From contig MU008181.1 of NCBI GenBank assembly GCA_010909165.1, forward strand, positions 868,001 to 932,000: a DNA stretch of 64,000 nucleotides, read 5' to 3'. The first letter of the stretch is position 1, and every line of letters begins with the position of its first letter. Of this stretch, positions 1-11,293 are shown one piece after another. The position numbers and the translations under genes are program-made. The notes below the pieces were generated by a model. That model did not search any database. It was given only the letters and a program-made list of their open reading frames with translations, and was not told the DNA's origin. Source of the stretch: Anthoceros angustus (lineage: Eukaryota; Streptophyta; Anthocerotopsida; Anthocerotales; Anthocerotaceae).

Positions 1-93
1 TAAAAAATTGATGGATTCGAAAAATGACCCAGGCAGAAACACGCATTTTCTGCTGAAAACAGCAAAGGTGAGCTGTTCGTCTAAGGAATCAGG

Positions 94-498
94 AGCCAGA
101 TAAATTTGAAGCTTCTGTTAGCCATACCTTTCTTAGCTGTGCTGGAGTGCCCACTGCCTAATCAGTTTCTGATGCTGCAGCTATATCTTTCCTATGGACT
201 CATTCAATCCATTACCACAACGGCATCAGTCCTGTGTGCTGCTCTGCAAAGGCGCCATCTCATGGTATGATTCCCTAGTATTCCATGCAATCCTTCCTAA
301 TGGAGCTCATCAGCTGGAAAGGAATATCTGCTGATAATTGCCATGTGTTTGCAGGTGTGGGGCCTGTTCGCACCGAAATATGTCTTTGATGCTGTGGGCT
401 TGATAGTGACTGACGTTTGCATTCTGCTGGGAGCGCTGGTAGTCGTATGCTGCAAACCAACGAGCTCTAGTCGTAAATCGGTGAAAATAAACCACTGA
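94..498 (+). CDS. PIGO: GPI ethanolamine phosphate transferase 3 (PIG-O-like), last two exons
   Basis: This is the 3' end of a gene that starts outside the window. PIG-O adds phosphoethanolamine to the third mannose of the GPI anchor in the ER membrane. One exon ends at 264 in phase 0 and carries a membrane-type stretch ending in QRRHLMV. The next exon is 355-498 and begins VWGLFAPKYVFDAVGLIV, then a hydrophobic segment and a basic tail, with TGA at 496-498. The RRHLMVWxxFAPKF/Y-x-F motif and final transmembrane helix match the C-terminus of PIG-O proteins. The acceptor of the first exon is placed near 94, after an in-frame stop at 82-84, and is uncertain by a few bases. The identification comes from recalled family motifs only. 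Confidence 0.8.
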
Positions 499-589
499 TG
501 TATGCACATATTTTGAGATGTGCCGTCCTTATCAAGGAAGAAGAGTATCGACACCCGCAAATAGAGTCGCCGGGCTCATTGTGCCTGAA

Positions 590-734
590 GTCAGGATGCC
601 GGGGACTCTTTCTTTATCCTGCCTTGATGTCCCAACATGGATTTGAGTCTGAAATGAGTTGGTCCTGCCTCTCACTCTCAGGATGCCGGCCTGATGTCCC
701 AGCAGTGATTTGCGTCTGAAATGAGCTGCTCCTG
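590..734 (+). repeat. Imperfect tandem duplication in the PIG-O 3' flank
   Basis: Two diverged copies of a block containing CAGGATGCCGG, TGATGTCCCA and GTCTGAAATGAG lie next to each other (about 590-667 and 679-734). No reading frame is preserved across both, so this is probably a local duplication in the 3' untranslated or intergenic region. Confidence 0.6.
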
Positions 735-3147
735 TCAATGTTGTTGTTGTGGGAGAGACGAGCTTGAATTTCATCTAAAGTCGTAACGGAAGGCAGATGT
801 ATAATTGTTGAAAGTAAGGTAGGTACAGACGAACCTGGTCACCATTCTTGGAAACTCTGGTTTCTGTAGAGTGGAAGGCTTTTATCCTTGAAAGGCATAT
901 ATGTAGGTATGACGATCCAAGCTGCCGTTCATACAGGTGATCAGATCGTCCACTTGCTAGTATGTGTACAACATCATCGTCATTTTACCCATTCCATTTT
1001 TAATGCCAAATTTCATATTTTAAAGGAAAAATTTATAGGGAGGAGAGCTATAAGCTCCCTGGTTGTCCAGAAAAAATCAATACTTGTATTCCGAAGTCAA
1101 GGCAACAAAATGGAATCGGACCCTAACTCCCCACAGACAAGGGAAAACTTTAAACTGCTCAAGATTCGTTCCACTCCGGAATGTTGAGCCTCCTCCAGCT
1201 CGGGCCTTTTATTCTTGTTATTTAGTCGGTGCTCCAGTTAAGTGGGTATGTAAGATGAAGTGAAACACTAGTGTCTTAATTATCCTAGTGTCTTAATATG
1301 ACTAGTGTCTTAATTAATATCTAATGATAAATAATACTTCTTAACATATCCACCTATTCTTATTTATGCTTGCATATTTACTCCGTAGTTGCGTCCATAT
1401 CCTCGTTCGTATTGCCTGTTACACTTCATGCATGTACATTGAAAATTTTTTAAACGCACTAATTTGATCTTCACTCTGCACATGGTAATTTTTGCCCTCT
1501 AGTGTAACTTACTGCTGGTATTTCGATAAGAAGCAAATGTAGAGGCCTTTCACCCTCTAGTGTTGCTAATTACTCCAATCTTTGCGACACCATCTTTGCT
1601 ATCGACCAAGGCTGTACATTGTGATCTGTGAAAGGTGTCATATTTTTGCTCATTCAATTTGAAACATACATTCAAATGGTTGAGGGAATGGGTTACTTAT
1701 TTGATAAAGGCAATGATTCAAACCCGTGAAAGCTAAAACCTGGGCACACGTGAACATCCTCGTAAACCAAAATGGCAAAGGAATGATGCATAGGCTATGA
1801 CCACAGCTGCCAGGTGCTTACTCAAGCGCTTGACGAGGCAGGAGTTGGGGAGAACGAAGATGCCACGTCCATGAGTAAGAACGATGGTTTTGATGACCCG
1901 GAAGTGGAGCGCATGTGGAACTTAGAAGTGGTCATACATTCAGTGTTGGCTCAAGGCCCCGATGAGTTACAGATTAGTCCCCATGGCGGACCATTCGCTG
2001 CTAGCGGCTTGCATGTGCTCATTTTAAAGTTTATTGTTTTTATCCCAGTCAATGTGGACGCCGCCATGTCGGCGTTCACACACAACCTTCAGTTTTGTTT
2101 CTTTCCAAAGTAGAACCATGTTTAGTTGTGATCTGAATTTATTGAATGGTGTCCATGAACGCATCACGGAGGGCGCTCGCCGGCCGGTACCCTAGACAGG
2201 CTCTCTATCATTTCAACTGAAAAAATGCAGACTTTCTGTTTGTGGACAGAACAACAAGGGTAATGTCATTATGATATGATAAATGGGCTGAAACCTTCTT
2301 TTCAGAACTGTATCGATTTCGTGAAGGGGGTCCAAAACTAAAAGAAGGGGGTTCGAATATTCACCCCCTTTAAGGAATGTGGTGTTCTAAGTGGACTAGA
2401 ACAGCCTTCTTCAACCCGATGAATCACCACAAGCATTAATTACAACACATTCTGGCATAGCTAGCATGTGCTGAGCAGAAGACAAGCTACCACTGCAACC
2501 TAAATGCCCCAAGTTTTATACAAGTTGTAATAGCTTCTTAGCTACACACCAAGCTAGCACTTGATGAAGAGGGTTGAAGTCCACAAGACCTGGGAAGTCT
2601 ACACATTGTCTGCAATCTTGATAAAGGACTTAGTAAAGCTGAGAAATACCATTACAATGATTAGGAGTAACTTATTTTTGTCAAGCAAGTAACTTATTAC
2701 GGGCCAAATGTGTAAAAAAAGACATCAAGGTATTGATCACCAAGCCGAGAGGATTGGATAATCACAACTTGCCCGAGCATTTTTGCAAGTTACCACAACC
2801 TCAAGGCAAACTCCGTCCAAGTGGTAACGGTATTTTTTCAACGTCTCCTCATACATTCTCATGGATAGATGGATGGCTATAGTTCTTCTCTTTTCAATTT
2901 CTCTTTGCTACACTAGTCAAAAGTAACAATTCTTTAATGTATCTATGTATCATCACTCAAAATAATTTATTCTAATTTAAAATATAATATCTAAGTTTCC
3001 TTGCAAATACTAAGGAAGTTCACATACATAACAAAAGATCTAGTCACTATTCAAGCATGTCTTTAAATGGATTGGCCTCTTCTTGCCTAAACATATGAAA
3101 TTTCAAAAGATCCTTCTAAAATTTGGGCGAATTTGTAAGTACGTTAA

Positions 3148-3267
3148 CATAGTTCTCCAAAAGATAATTAAGTTTCCAAATGTCATAATCACCCATCTTG
3201 ACTACCTCATAGTTCTCCAAATGATCATTAAGTTTCCAAATGTCATAATCACCCATCTTGACTACCT
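3148..3267 (-). repeat. Exact-period 60-bp tandem duplication inside an open minus-strand frame
   Basis: Units 3148-3207 and 3208-3267 are nearly identical and in register with a minus-strand open frame covering 3116-3340, so 20 residues are repeated (MGDYDIWKLN then a linker, twice). The frame is acidic and tyrosine-rich and resembles no family I can name with confidence. It may be a relic of a transposon gag-like protein. Confidence 0.6.
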
Positions 3268-3371
3268 CGCGATCATATGCAATCACAACTTCCTCGTAAT
3301 TATCCCAATTATCGAGTGATTCCTTCAATGTTTGGAACATTTCCTATACTAGGGTCGAAGACATACACAAT

Positions 3372-3583
3372 ATATTCCGACTTGTGTCCAAGTTTCCATT
3401 TTAGGTGCACACCATGCTTATATATAAATAGGGGTACCGGTGTTGGAATCATTGCTTACTGGATTCCTTAGATCACGACATATTCCAACTTGTGTCCAAG
3501 TTTCCATTTTAGGTGCACACCATGCTTATAAATAGGGGTACCGGTATTGGAATCATTGCTTATTGGATTCCTTAGATCACGAA
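3372..3583 (+). repeat. Tandemly duplicated TATA-bearing block (LTR-like)
   Basis: Two adjacent copies of about 104-108 bp (3372-3479 and 3480-3583) share a core ending in a TATA-like site followed by GGGGTACCGGT. The TATA-like sequences are TATATAAATA at 3421-3430 and TTATAAATA at 3527-3535. A doubled core promoter of this kind is common in the U3/R part of plant LTRs. No element body is attached, so it may be a solo or shattered LTR. Confidence 0.5.
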
Positions 3584-4372
3584 TAATGGGATTTTTACAG
3601 TCACCTGCATACATGGGTCTCGTAAAAAACATACTCTCGCCAATCTATCATGGATACCACCAATCTATCATGGATACCACTTCATGTTACTGCATAAGCT
3701 GTAGATGATGCTCCACTGAAAAATTAAACTTTTGGAGATCTGGAAACTTGTATCCACAAAGAAACGTCTTAACAAGTACAAACGTCTTAACAAGTACATA
3801 GTAGGATTGGCCGTCGTAATAGTAGAAAAGAGAAAAACGTCCAAAGGTTTGCCTATGATCTTATGAGCGAGATACTTCAAACGGACAGCCGGGGTAGAGA
3901 ATTAGGGCAGAGGCAATGACTTTTTTTAATACTTCCACCAGGATAGCGCTATGACATATTGTATCTATATAGGCTGTGGTTCAAAGACACAACAATACTC
4001 GAGAGAAATCAGTTGATTGCAAATTACAATGTAGGCTCCAAAGTCCAAGGAGTCTGTCGGTCCTTGGACCATGGATAGGGGACGCATGAAGCAAGTTTAT
4101 CGGGCCGGAGGGAGCTCAGGAGGATCATTCATGGGGAGCCCAGGAGGGTCATTCATGGGGAGCTCATGGACTTTGTGGCAAGGCTGTATGACATTCGGTT
4201 GGCGTTGGTGAATCGACATCCGGACAGTGACACAGAAGACTGCTAGGACTCCCTCGGAGTGGAACTTGGAAAAGGACATTGCTCGATATCTTTGCTGGTC
4301 TCTTTTGTGAGCGTTGTAGGCACCTATATATGTATGTGAGGGGGAGGCGAAAGTATTGTTGGATCCCTGGAG

Positions 4373-7300
4373 ATGGATTCAGCGAGAGGACAGGATGCCT
4401 CGGGCCCGCCCAGAGGAGCACCGCGCGGGGTGTGCGGCCAGGAGTTTGCTGCTGCCCGAGCATTGGAGATCAAGGCTCTTCACGCCGTGCTCAAGGAGAG
4501 CCCCGTTTCTAGGTCTGAAGTTTTGCCTCGCCATCTCCGACGGCGGACCACCAGTCATAATCGGCGGCAGAGTACTTTCTGGACAAAGAAGCTGAGGATG
4601 AGAAAAACCGGTAGAGATAGTAAGCAACCAATGGAGGGAGAGGGGGATGAGGGGGAGAACACGCAGATGAAGCCTCCTAGCAGGCGGGTGAGGCGGCGGT
4701 TGGAGCTGAAGGGGGACCCCGGAGGCGGGGGAGGCAAGTCCCGGGATGGTACCCAGCGCCTGGTTACGCACGTCTGGCATGCCAAGAGATTAAAAATGAC
4801 GAAGTTGTGGGGGCACTGGCTGGCAGAAGGTTTTACTGGCAGGTAATTTGATGGTGTAAGGGAAGCACTAGTTTTTGTTTTTGGACTCTCTTGTAGTTGC
4901 GATGTTTTGACTATTGCCTTCTATCCTGTAGGGGGAAAGGTTCCAGGGCTGTGATCAAGTGGACGAAGGAGTGTGCTCTTCTCCATGACGCAAGTTATTA
5001 CAGTCCTATCGAGCTGGAGGGAGCTGCTGTAAGAGTTTAATGTTGTTGTCATTTTAGGGGCGTGTATTGGTTACTCTAGGGGTTGTTTCTAAGCGTTTCA
5101 GGGATGGGGCAGGGCGATATCCTCCATGTCCTGTCTGCGGTGCTGGACCCCCCTCCACTTGGACTTCAGGAGGTGATGAAAAGTGAAGAGTTTGCAGGTG
5201 CACGATATGGCAATGCTGTGGTGCGTGACATATACGAAATCATCTATCGTGGTCTTTATTTATTTTGAGAGGAATGGTCTAGGTGCGGCAAATGTGCTAA
5301 GTTTGAAACAAGGCTATGCCCTGCTTCGTTCGTATTCACCACCTTTCTTTGGCATGCAGCTCCACCAGCCAGGAAGAGCTCCTCATAGGACTGTTAGTCC
5401 TGTTCAGTATATGTGGCGTCCGACCTGTCCTGCAAACCTGTCAAATGACAGTGGGGAGGAAGAAGTGTCAGTAGCACTTGCAGTTACACGTCATCTTTGG
5501 ATATGGGTTCATCCTGCCGCTCACGAGGAGTCGGTGGAATCACTTCAGGGAGCGTGCAAATTGCAGGTACAGGATACTGCAGACTGTTAGCTGTAGATTA
5601 AGCATCATAAGTGCTTCATGATTGGTTTTAGATGGTCGAGGTCTCATAGTTTTCGACCTTTTCAGGGTGGCTTGGTCAATTGTCGGTCAAGGAGTGGGGA
5701 ATTTGGAAGGCTTGATGTTCTAGGAAGTGGTTCATTGCAAGTCATGCAGAAAGTGCTGCATCCTTATCTTAGGTATGTCACTATCAGAAGAGTGCTGCGA
5801 ATCGGAGTGGGCCAATCAGGGATGTAGGTTCTGACCTCCTTGTATTGTTTACAGAAGCCCCTCACCTAGTGGGAACTGTGAGGAGAAGTCTCAAGACAGG
5901 CTGCAACTGGGAATTCCTGAGATTGAAGCATGTCCAAAGGAGATCAGTCAATCATCAAAACCTGTCCCAGTTGAGCTCTTTGCCAAAGCAGACAATTCTC
6001 TCCCTGGAAGAGCGATTTTGGCCATGGATGTTTATGATCCTCGGGATGCCCCTGACAAGCAAGCCAAATACCTTCCAAGACCGTATTCTATCATTTCCAA
6101 TGCGTCCATGACAAATCAAGACAGTTGCATGGAGGAAGAAGACTGCAGGGATTTGACGAAGGCTGGTGCGGGCAGCCAGGTTACTGAGCTCATTGCAGAG
6201 ACTGACTGTGTGGCTCAACATTGGTGGCATCCGCTCCAGAAGGGGGCTACCCGGGAAACAGAACCTTGTACGTGGGGACTTCCATTGACAGAGAAAGCTC
6301 TAAGTGCAAAGAGGCATCAACAGCGGTTATGTCTGTTTGATCCCTCAAAATCAGGACAAAGGAATGAGACTGTGCAGTCTGGGGGCTCTTCAGGATGCTC
6401 TGTGTTGCTCTTGAGACACGAACATCAATCTCCATCTGCTTGTGGGTAAGAACGTCTGACCTGAATTTAGTTTCTTGCTAGTTAAGAATTTCCCTCTTTA
6501 TGTGGGTTCACCTGAGGGACCTTGGTGCAGGTGGTCTATCATCATGCCCATATCTTGGGTTCGAGCATTCTGGGTACCTCTTGTATTCGCTGGAGGCCAT
6601 GTGATTGGCCTGAGAGAGCTGCGATGGTTGATGACTGATGTGAGTCCTTGTTCTCACTGGTATTTTTAGTCCAGCTGCAGCAACTAGTGACTGTAGTGGA
6701 GTTGGTGTCGTTTCCGTTTCTTCAAACCGTCTTGACCAGTGTTGCTTTGGAATGCAGGCTGGACTTCCTTCGTTTCCTTTTGATTACCCTGATTGCACGG
6801 CTTATGATCAGTATATGCATGAGAAGACAGCTTTGGAGCTGGAAGGCAACAACAAACGTCCCCCCGGAAAGCGGATACCGCTCTGTGCACCCTCCTCATG
6901 GGGTTTCCAGTATGAAAAACAAACAGTAGCTACTACGGACTTAAGTCATTGTGAATTCAAAGTGCAAGCGGGCCCTGATTGCAGTGCCGCGAACACAGAT
7001 ATCCGCAGTCTGGTTGTTGATGGTAGTGCTAATTCAGAAGGATGTGTGGTGGACGCTGAAGATTCAAAGTTGGCTGGAAATGAGTCCACCGAGCCTCAAA
7101 TGGTAGTGTGTGGAACTGGTAGTGGTCAGCAAATGAAGGCACATGATCAGGCCCCAGATGCTGATGGCCCAGTTTCCACAATAGCAACAGTCGAAACACG
7201 GACAGAAGTCCCAGCTCAAGTTCTACATACATGCTCAACGTCGTCACGCGAAAATCAGTCAACCAGCTTTGTCGCCCGGAGTCTGGCTGCGATCACTCAA

Positions 7301-8135
7301 GCTCTTGACGTTGAGGGTATGTTGCATTTGCAGGCGGGTTTCGGCGCAAATGCAGTTTCAGGAGCAACTTACTCCACCCTGAGGAAAGGAGATACTTGCT
7401 TTGTAAGAGTTCTTATCAGGGCTCCAAGGAAGGGATTAATCGAGGAAGGGGCTCTTGTGTGCCTGCCTGCCGCAGAAGATACAGATGCCTGGTTCAGCAG
7501 GTGATCGTTCATGCCTTCATGACGTTGTTTGACACTTCAGGTTATGATCATGCCATCCTTGCTGCTTTATCCTTCTAACAGAATCGACTGGCTGGATGGA
7601 CCAGACTGATACAATGGCAGGGACACCATCTCAAAGGACACGATAAAAAGAGAAAAAAGAAAGACGAAGTTGAACAGTCAGGAGCGAAACTCACAGCAGG
7701 TGAGGGGCAGCGGAAGAGAAGGAAGCTATCCTCTTCAAGCTTCTCCTCAGCAGAGAAACCCGCCCTAGCAGAAGAGCCAGAAGCAAGACCGAGTCTGGAG
7801 TGCAGGGAGCCCATTGGATTTGTGACGTCCTCTGAAGTTCGCGGCAGGTGAGGCTCTCCTGTGCAACTAACTTCATTCTAGAGTTGAAGCATCAGTAGTA
7901 ATTGAAACACCCTTTTGACACTAGAATGCTTTGTCCCAGCAACCCTGCAAAGGCCGTCGCTTTCTGCGAGCTGGTGAAGCTGAGGTCGGCCCAGGACTCA
8001 GACTGGCGTTGGGACAACACCGAGGAGATATTCTTGCTTGTCCGCAACCCGCGATCGGACGTGTACAGACCTGCGCTAGCTACCGTAGTTGTGGACTACC
8101 TGTTGAACCTTGGAAGCCAATCGGTTCCACACTAG
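4373..8135 (+). CDS. POP1: POP1, RNase P / RNase MRP protein subunit
   Basis: POP1 is the large shared protein of RNase P and RNase MRP, which mature tRNA 5' ends and rRNA in the nucleus. Ten exons join in frame to 956 residues: 4373-4842, 4932-5028, 5113-5220, 5360-5566, 5666-5772, 5855-6445, 6531-6639, 6758-7500, 7605-7847 and 7940-8135, all introns GT-AG. Exon 1 holds the basic POP1 N-terminal signature (RRRTTSHNRR, RRVRRRLELKGD, THVWHAKRLKMTKLWG). Exons 7-8 hold the POPLD region (WSIIMPISWVRAFWVPLV, GLPSFPFDYPDC, KRPPGKRIPL). Exons 9-10 carry PIGFVTSSEVRGSNPAKAVA and LLVRNPRSDVYRPALATVV. The exon 8/9 join is the least certain: the acceptor ending at 7604 keeps frame, while the stronger-looking one at 7581 would not. 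The start is the first ATG after an in-frame stop. Confidence 0.92.
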
Positions 8136-8526
8136 AACAGTTCCCCACAAAGTGTCGTCATCCCCTATGTTAAGGGTTGCATTGCGGCTCCCAACAAACG
8201 AGACGTTCCAGTGTCAAGATCTCTGTTTTTCGTGCGAGTCAGCGAGCTACGGGGAAGAGGAGCCTCCGGTGATGCTGCTTCACTCACACAGCTTGATCGG
8301 GATGTGCTTTCATCTGAGTTGGATATCCGGTCTAGGACGAGGAAAGAGCGGGCTTAGTTGAGTTGGCTTCGAAACATCGGTTTTCCGCAATGGCCGTCTC
8401 CTGACCGTGGTTCTGTAACACCCACCGTGTCAGGAACGTTTCCGTCTTCCACTCGGTAGACGAAGAGAAGGGATCGTTGGGATCCCTTTGAATTGAGTGG
8501 AGGGCTGGCTGGATCGTCCGGCATCC

Positions 8527-9730
8527 ATGGTGGGCACAGGTGGAGCAGCTCACGCTGGTCGGAATCGGCGTAACGCGCTGCTGGCGGCTTCCGTTCCCAC
8601 TCCATCTCTTCTCTTCTTTTATGCGTTCCTCAACCTGCGTGCAGCAGCAGAGGAGCCAGGCTGGTGGGGCTGGGTCTGTGACAGGGGCTCTAGTCACCCG
8701 ATTGCTCTGCTTAATGTTCTCTTCTTCCTCAACGTTAATGTGCTGTTCTGGATCATCAGCCTGGTGCAACAGAGCACATGGGTGAGCTACCTTCATGCAT
8801 GCTTTATGGCCCAATTAGGGCAGAAAATGGAAGCTGACACTTTGGATGCTTGTCTTGTCCCTCCATGGCTCAGCTCATAGACCTCTACTGGACGGTCTTG
8901 CCTGTGATGATGGGCCACTACTATGCCAGCCACCCTTCAGCCAGCTCTGACAAGTGGCGGTCCAGAGTGGTTCTAGGCCTGCTGTGGCTGTGGAGCTTGC
9001 GCCTCACGCACTCCTACTTCAGACGGGAGAATTGGAACTGGGGCGAGCGAGAAGACTGGAGGTTTGCTGCCCTGCGGGCTAAGCATCAGGGGAACTGGTG
9101 GTGGATGTCCTTCTTCATGGTCTATGTGTCCCAGCAGGTTTGTGTCATATAATCTCGCTCGTGCTGAATCTGGAAGAAGTTTAGTAATGAATGTCATCTC
9201 CACGTGCTTATGTTTTCTTGCTTGCTTGCTGGCAGGTGTTTCTCGTTGGCATTTGCCTCCCCCTGTACACCATCCACAACAGCACCCTGCCCTGGAACAC
9301 CTACGACACACTGACAACGCTGGTGTGCCTCAGCTCCCTGGTCATCGCATACTTCGCAGATACGCAGCTCCACATTTACATGACAAGGAAACAAATCCTG
9401 AAGCAACTGGGAGCCCCTGCACCCCTCGTCCTGCAGCAGGGGCTGTGGTTCTACTCTCGGCACCCTAACTACTTCGGGGAGCAGCTATGGTGGTGGGGGC
9501 TGAGCTTGTTCTCCTGGAACCTGGGGCAAGGCTGGGAGTCCGTGGGTGCTGCAGTCAATTCCGCCTGCCTAGCATATGTCACAGTCCTTGTGGAAAGGAA
9601 GATGCTAGAATCAGAGCCCCGTGCTCCTCAATACAGAGAGTACCAGAGAAGCACGTCTGTCTGCATCCCTTGGTTCAAAGCCAGAAGTGGGCCTGGGAAT
9701 TCACCCAAAGACAGGAAGAAGGCGACCTGA
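8527..9730 (+). CDS. DUF1295 / steroid 5-alpha-reductase-fold membrane protein
   Basis: Three exons (8527-8781, 8874-9137, 9236-9730) encode 337 residues. The protein is a multi-pass membrane protein of the DUF1295 family, which shares the C-terminal fold of 3-oxo-5-alpha-steroid 4-dehydrogenases. Diagnostic motifs are RLTHSYFRRENWNWGEREDWR in exon 2 and FADTQLH, GLWFYSRHPNYFGEQLWWWG and YVTVLVERKMLE in exon 3. The RHPNYFGE block is the presumed NADPH-binding signature. Plants carry an uncharacterised homologue of the same length and the substrate is unknown. The ATG at 8527 is the first in frame; the open frame extends further upstream without another ATG. Confidence 0.88.
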
Positions 9731-9874
9731 CCCGGCGCTGTTCCCTCTCGAAGGCACGTAGCGCAGATAAAGTCGGAGCCTGAGCATATGGCCAACGTGA
9801 TTACATCCGTCTCGGCCTAGGGTTGCCTTACCTTACTGCGTCCGAGGGTTGCATCTGCCTGGCTTGCTGCAGCG

Positions 9875-10528
9875 ATGGAGGACGGGGGAGTGGTGGTGAG
9901 GCGGGTGATCCCGGCCGACAACAGCTGCCTCTTCAACGCCGTGGGCTACGTGATGGAGCACAACAGGGAGAAGGCAGCGGAGTTGAGGAAGGTGATTGCT
10001 TCCGCTGTCAGCAGTGATCCCGAGACGTACTCGGATGCCATTCTGGGGAAGGACAACCAGGAGTACTGCCGCTGGATCCTGACGCCCAGCAAGTGGGGAG
10101 GAGCCATCGAGCTGGCCATCCTGGCGGACCACTACCAGCGGGAGATCGCCGCCTACGACATCCAGACTAAGAGATGCGACGTGTACGGGCAGGGCAAGGC
10201 GTACAAGGAGCGGGTCATGCTCATCTACGACGGCCTGCACTACGACGCCCTGGCCATGGCTCCCTTCCCCGACGCCCCCGACGAGGTGGACCAGACCATC
10301 TTCAACGTGGACAAGAATGGCGGCATCGGCGCTGCTGGTAGCTTGGCGGAGAAGCTCGTCGACGAGTGCCACAGAGCCAGGAAGTTCACGGACACGGGCA
10401 AGTTCACTCTGCGCTGTGGCATCTGCCAGATGGGAGTGGTCGGGGAAACCGGGGCCGCCGAGCATTGCAAGCAGACCGGCCACACCCGCTTCGAGGAGTA
10501 CGTTGCCCCCAAGCCCAGGCCAAGCTGA
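9875..10528 (+). CDS. OTU-domain deubiquitinase, OTU1/YOD1 type
   Basis: A single-exon gene of 217 residues. OTU1/YOD1 enzymes are cysteine isopeptidases that trim ubiquitin chains, in yeast and animals together with Cdc48/p97 in ER-associated degradation. The catalytic centre is visible: D15-N-S-C18 (nucleophile) in IPADNSCLFNAVGY and H122 in LIYDGLHYDAL. A C-terminal C2H2 finger follows (C181, C184, H197, H203), as in YOD1. The N-terminal UBX-like domain of yeast and animal OTU1 is absent, which is also true of short plant OTU1-like proteins. No intron is needed. The gene starts only 145 bases after the preceding stop codon, in the same direction. Confidence 0.9.
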   Translation: MEDGGVVVRRVIPADNSCLFNAVGYVMEHNREKAAELRKVIASAVSSDPETYSDAILGKDNQEYCRWILTPSKWGGAIELAILADHYQREIAAYDIQTKRCDVYGQGKAYKERVMLIYDGLHYDALAMAPFPDAPDEVDQTIFNVDKNGGIGAAGSLAEKLVDECHRARKFTDTGKFTLRCGICQMGVVGETGAAEHCKQTGHTRFEEYVAPKPRPS

Positions 10529-10583
10529 CAACAGCCCAGATAGAGTAGTATGCAGTCCTTTGCTGCTACATCTGTACCATGTT

Positions 10584-10614
10584 GGTGCTGGTGCTGGTGC
10601 TGGTGCTGATGCTG
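10584..10614 (+). repeat. GGTGCT microsatellite
   Basis: About five hexamer units of GGTGCT lie in the presumed 3' untranslated region of the OTU gene. The rest of 10529-11293 shows no gene. Confidence 0.8.
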
Positions 10615-11293
10615 ACAGCATCAACCTTCTTCCATCTCTCCTCTCCTCATATCAATTCGCATTCCAGACTTGATTCTTTGGCCATTTTCACACTAAGGCG
10701 CAGGCTGGGTCCTTGTGAGACATCTGGAGTGCAAACTGCCCAGTGGGGTGACGCATGCAGCAAGAGATGTCTCTCCACAAGGTCTTTGCAAGCCAGATTT
10801 CAGGCTCAAATTCCATGGGTTATCCTTGTCTCTCCACATGTGGCCTAGGTTTGTAGGGGCAGATGTTTTGTACTCTATTTGTGTAGGTGATGTCGAAGCT
10901 CTGACGTCGAGCAGCAATTTGAACATGGAAGGAGGGACAGGGTCTCTTCTCAACATTCTTTGCTCATAACAGTATCAGAAGTACTATGTCATCGTTTCCA
11001 CTTTGATGCACGTTCCTGCTTATGCAGAAAAATAAAGATGAGATGTTACGGAGGGTGTGTCTCGTGCATCACGTGTGTACAATTAACCTGTTCTCGAGCT
11101 TCACGTATGTGATACTACCCTGTCCATGTATGTAGTGGGTACTGCCCTTTCAGGACAGAGAGGTGCGGGGGACAGCCATTGAGATCTGCGCCGCTGGGGA
11201 CTTTTCGAGGAAGGTGTGAACGGAAACCTACTACTTGTGCGGAAGGGCTATGTGCACGCACATGGTCACGGAGGCAGGAGAGGAGGAGGCACA

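Larger units (their letters stand above)
735..4372. other. Intergenic region, repeat-rich, no gene recognised
   Basis: Only short frames without convincing coding signal are present. The stretch holds three copies of CTAGTGTCTTAAT at 1266-1320, a 60-bp tandem duplication at 3148-3267 and a doubled TATA-bearing block at 3372-3583. The last few hundred bases before 4373 would hold the POP1 promoter and leader; an in-frame TGA at 4337-4339 precedes the POP1 ATG. Confidence 0.6.

Noticed and set aside
1814-2113. Possible small acidic protein
   Set aside because: The frame begins at GTG, not ATG, has no family resemblance and sits in repeat-rich intergenic DNA.
9833-10624. 263-codon minus-strand frame over the OTU gene
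   Set aside because: It lies antisense to a complete, catalytically intact OTU gene with strong GC3 bias, which opens the opposite strand.
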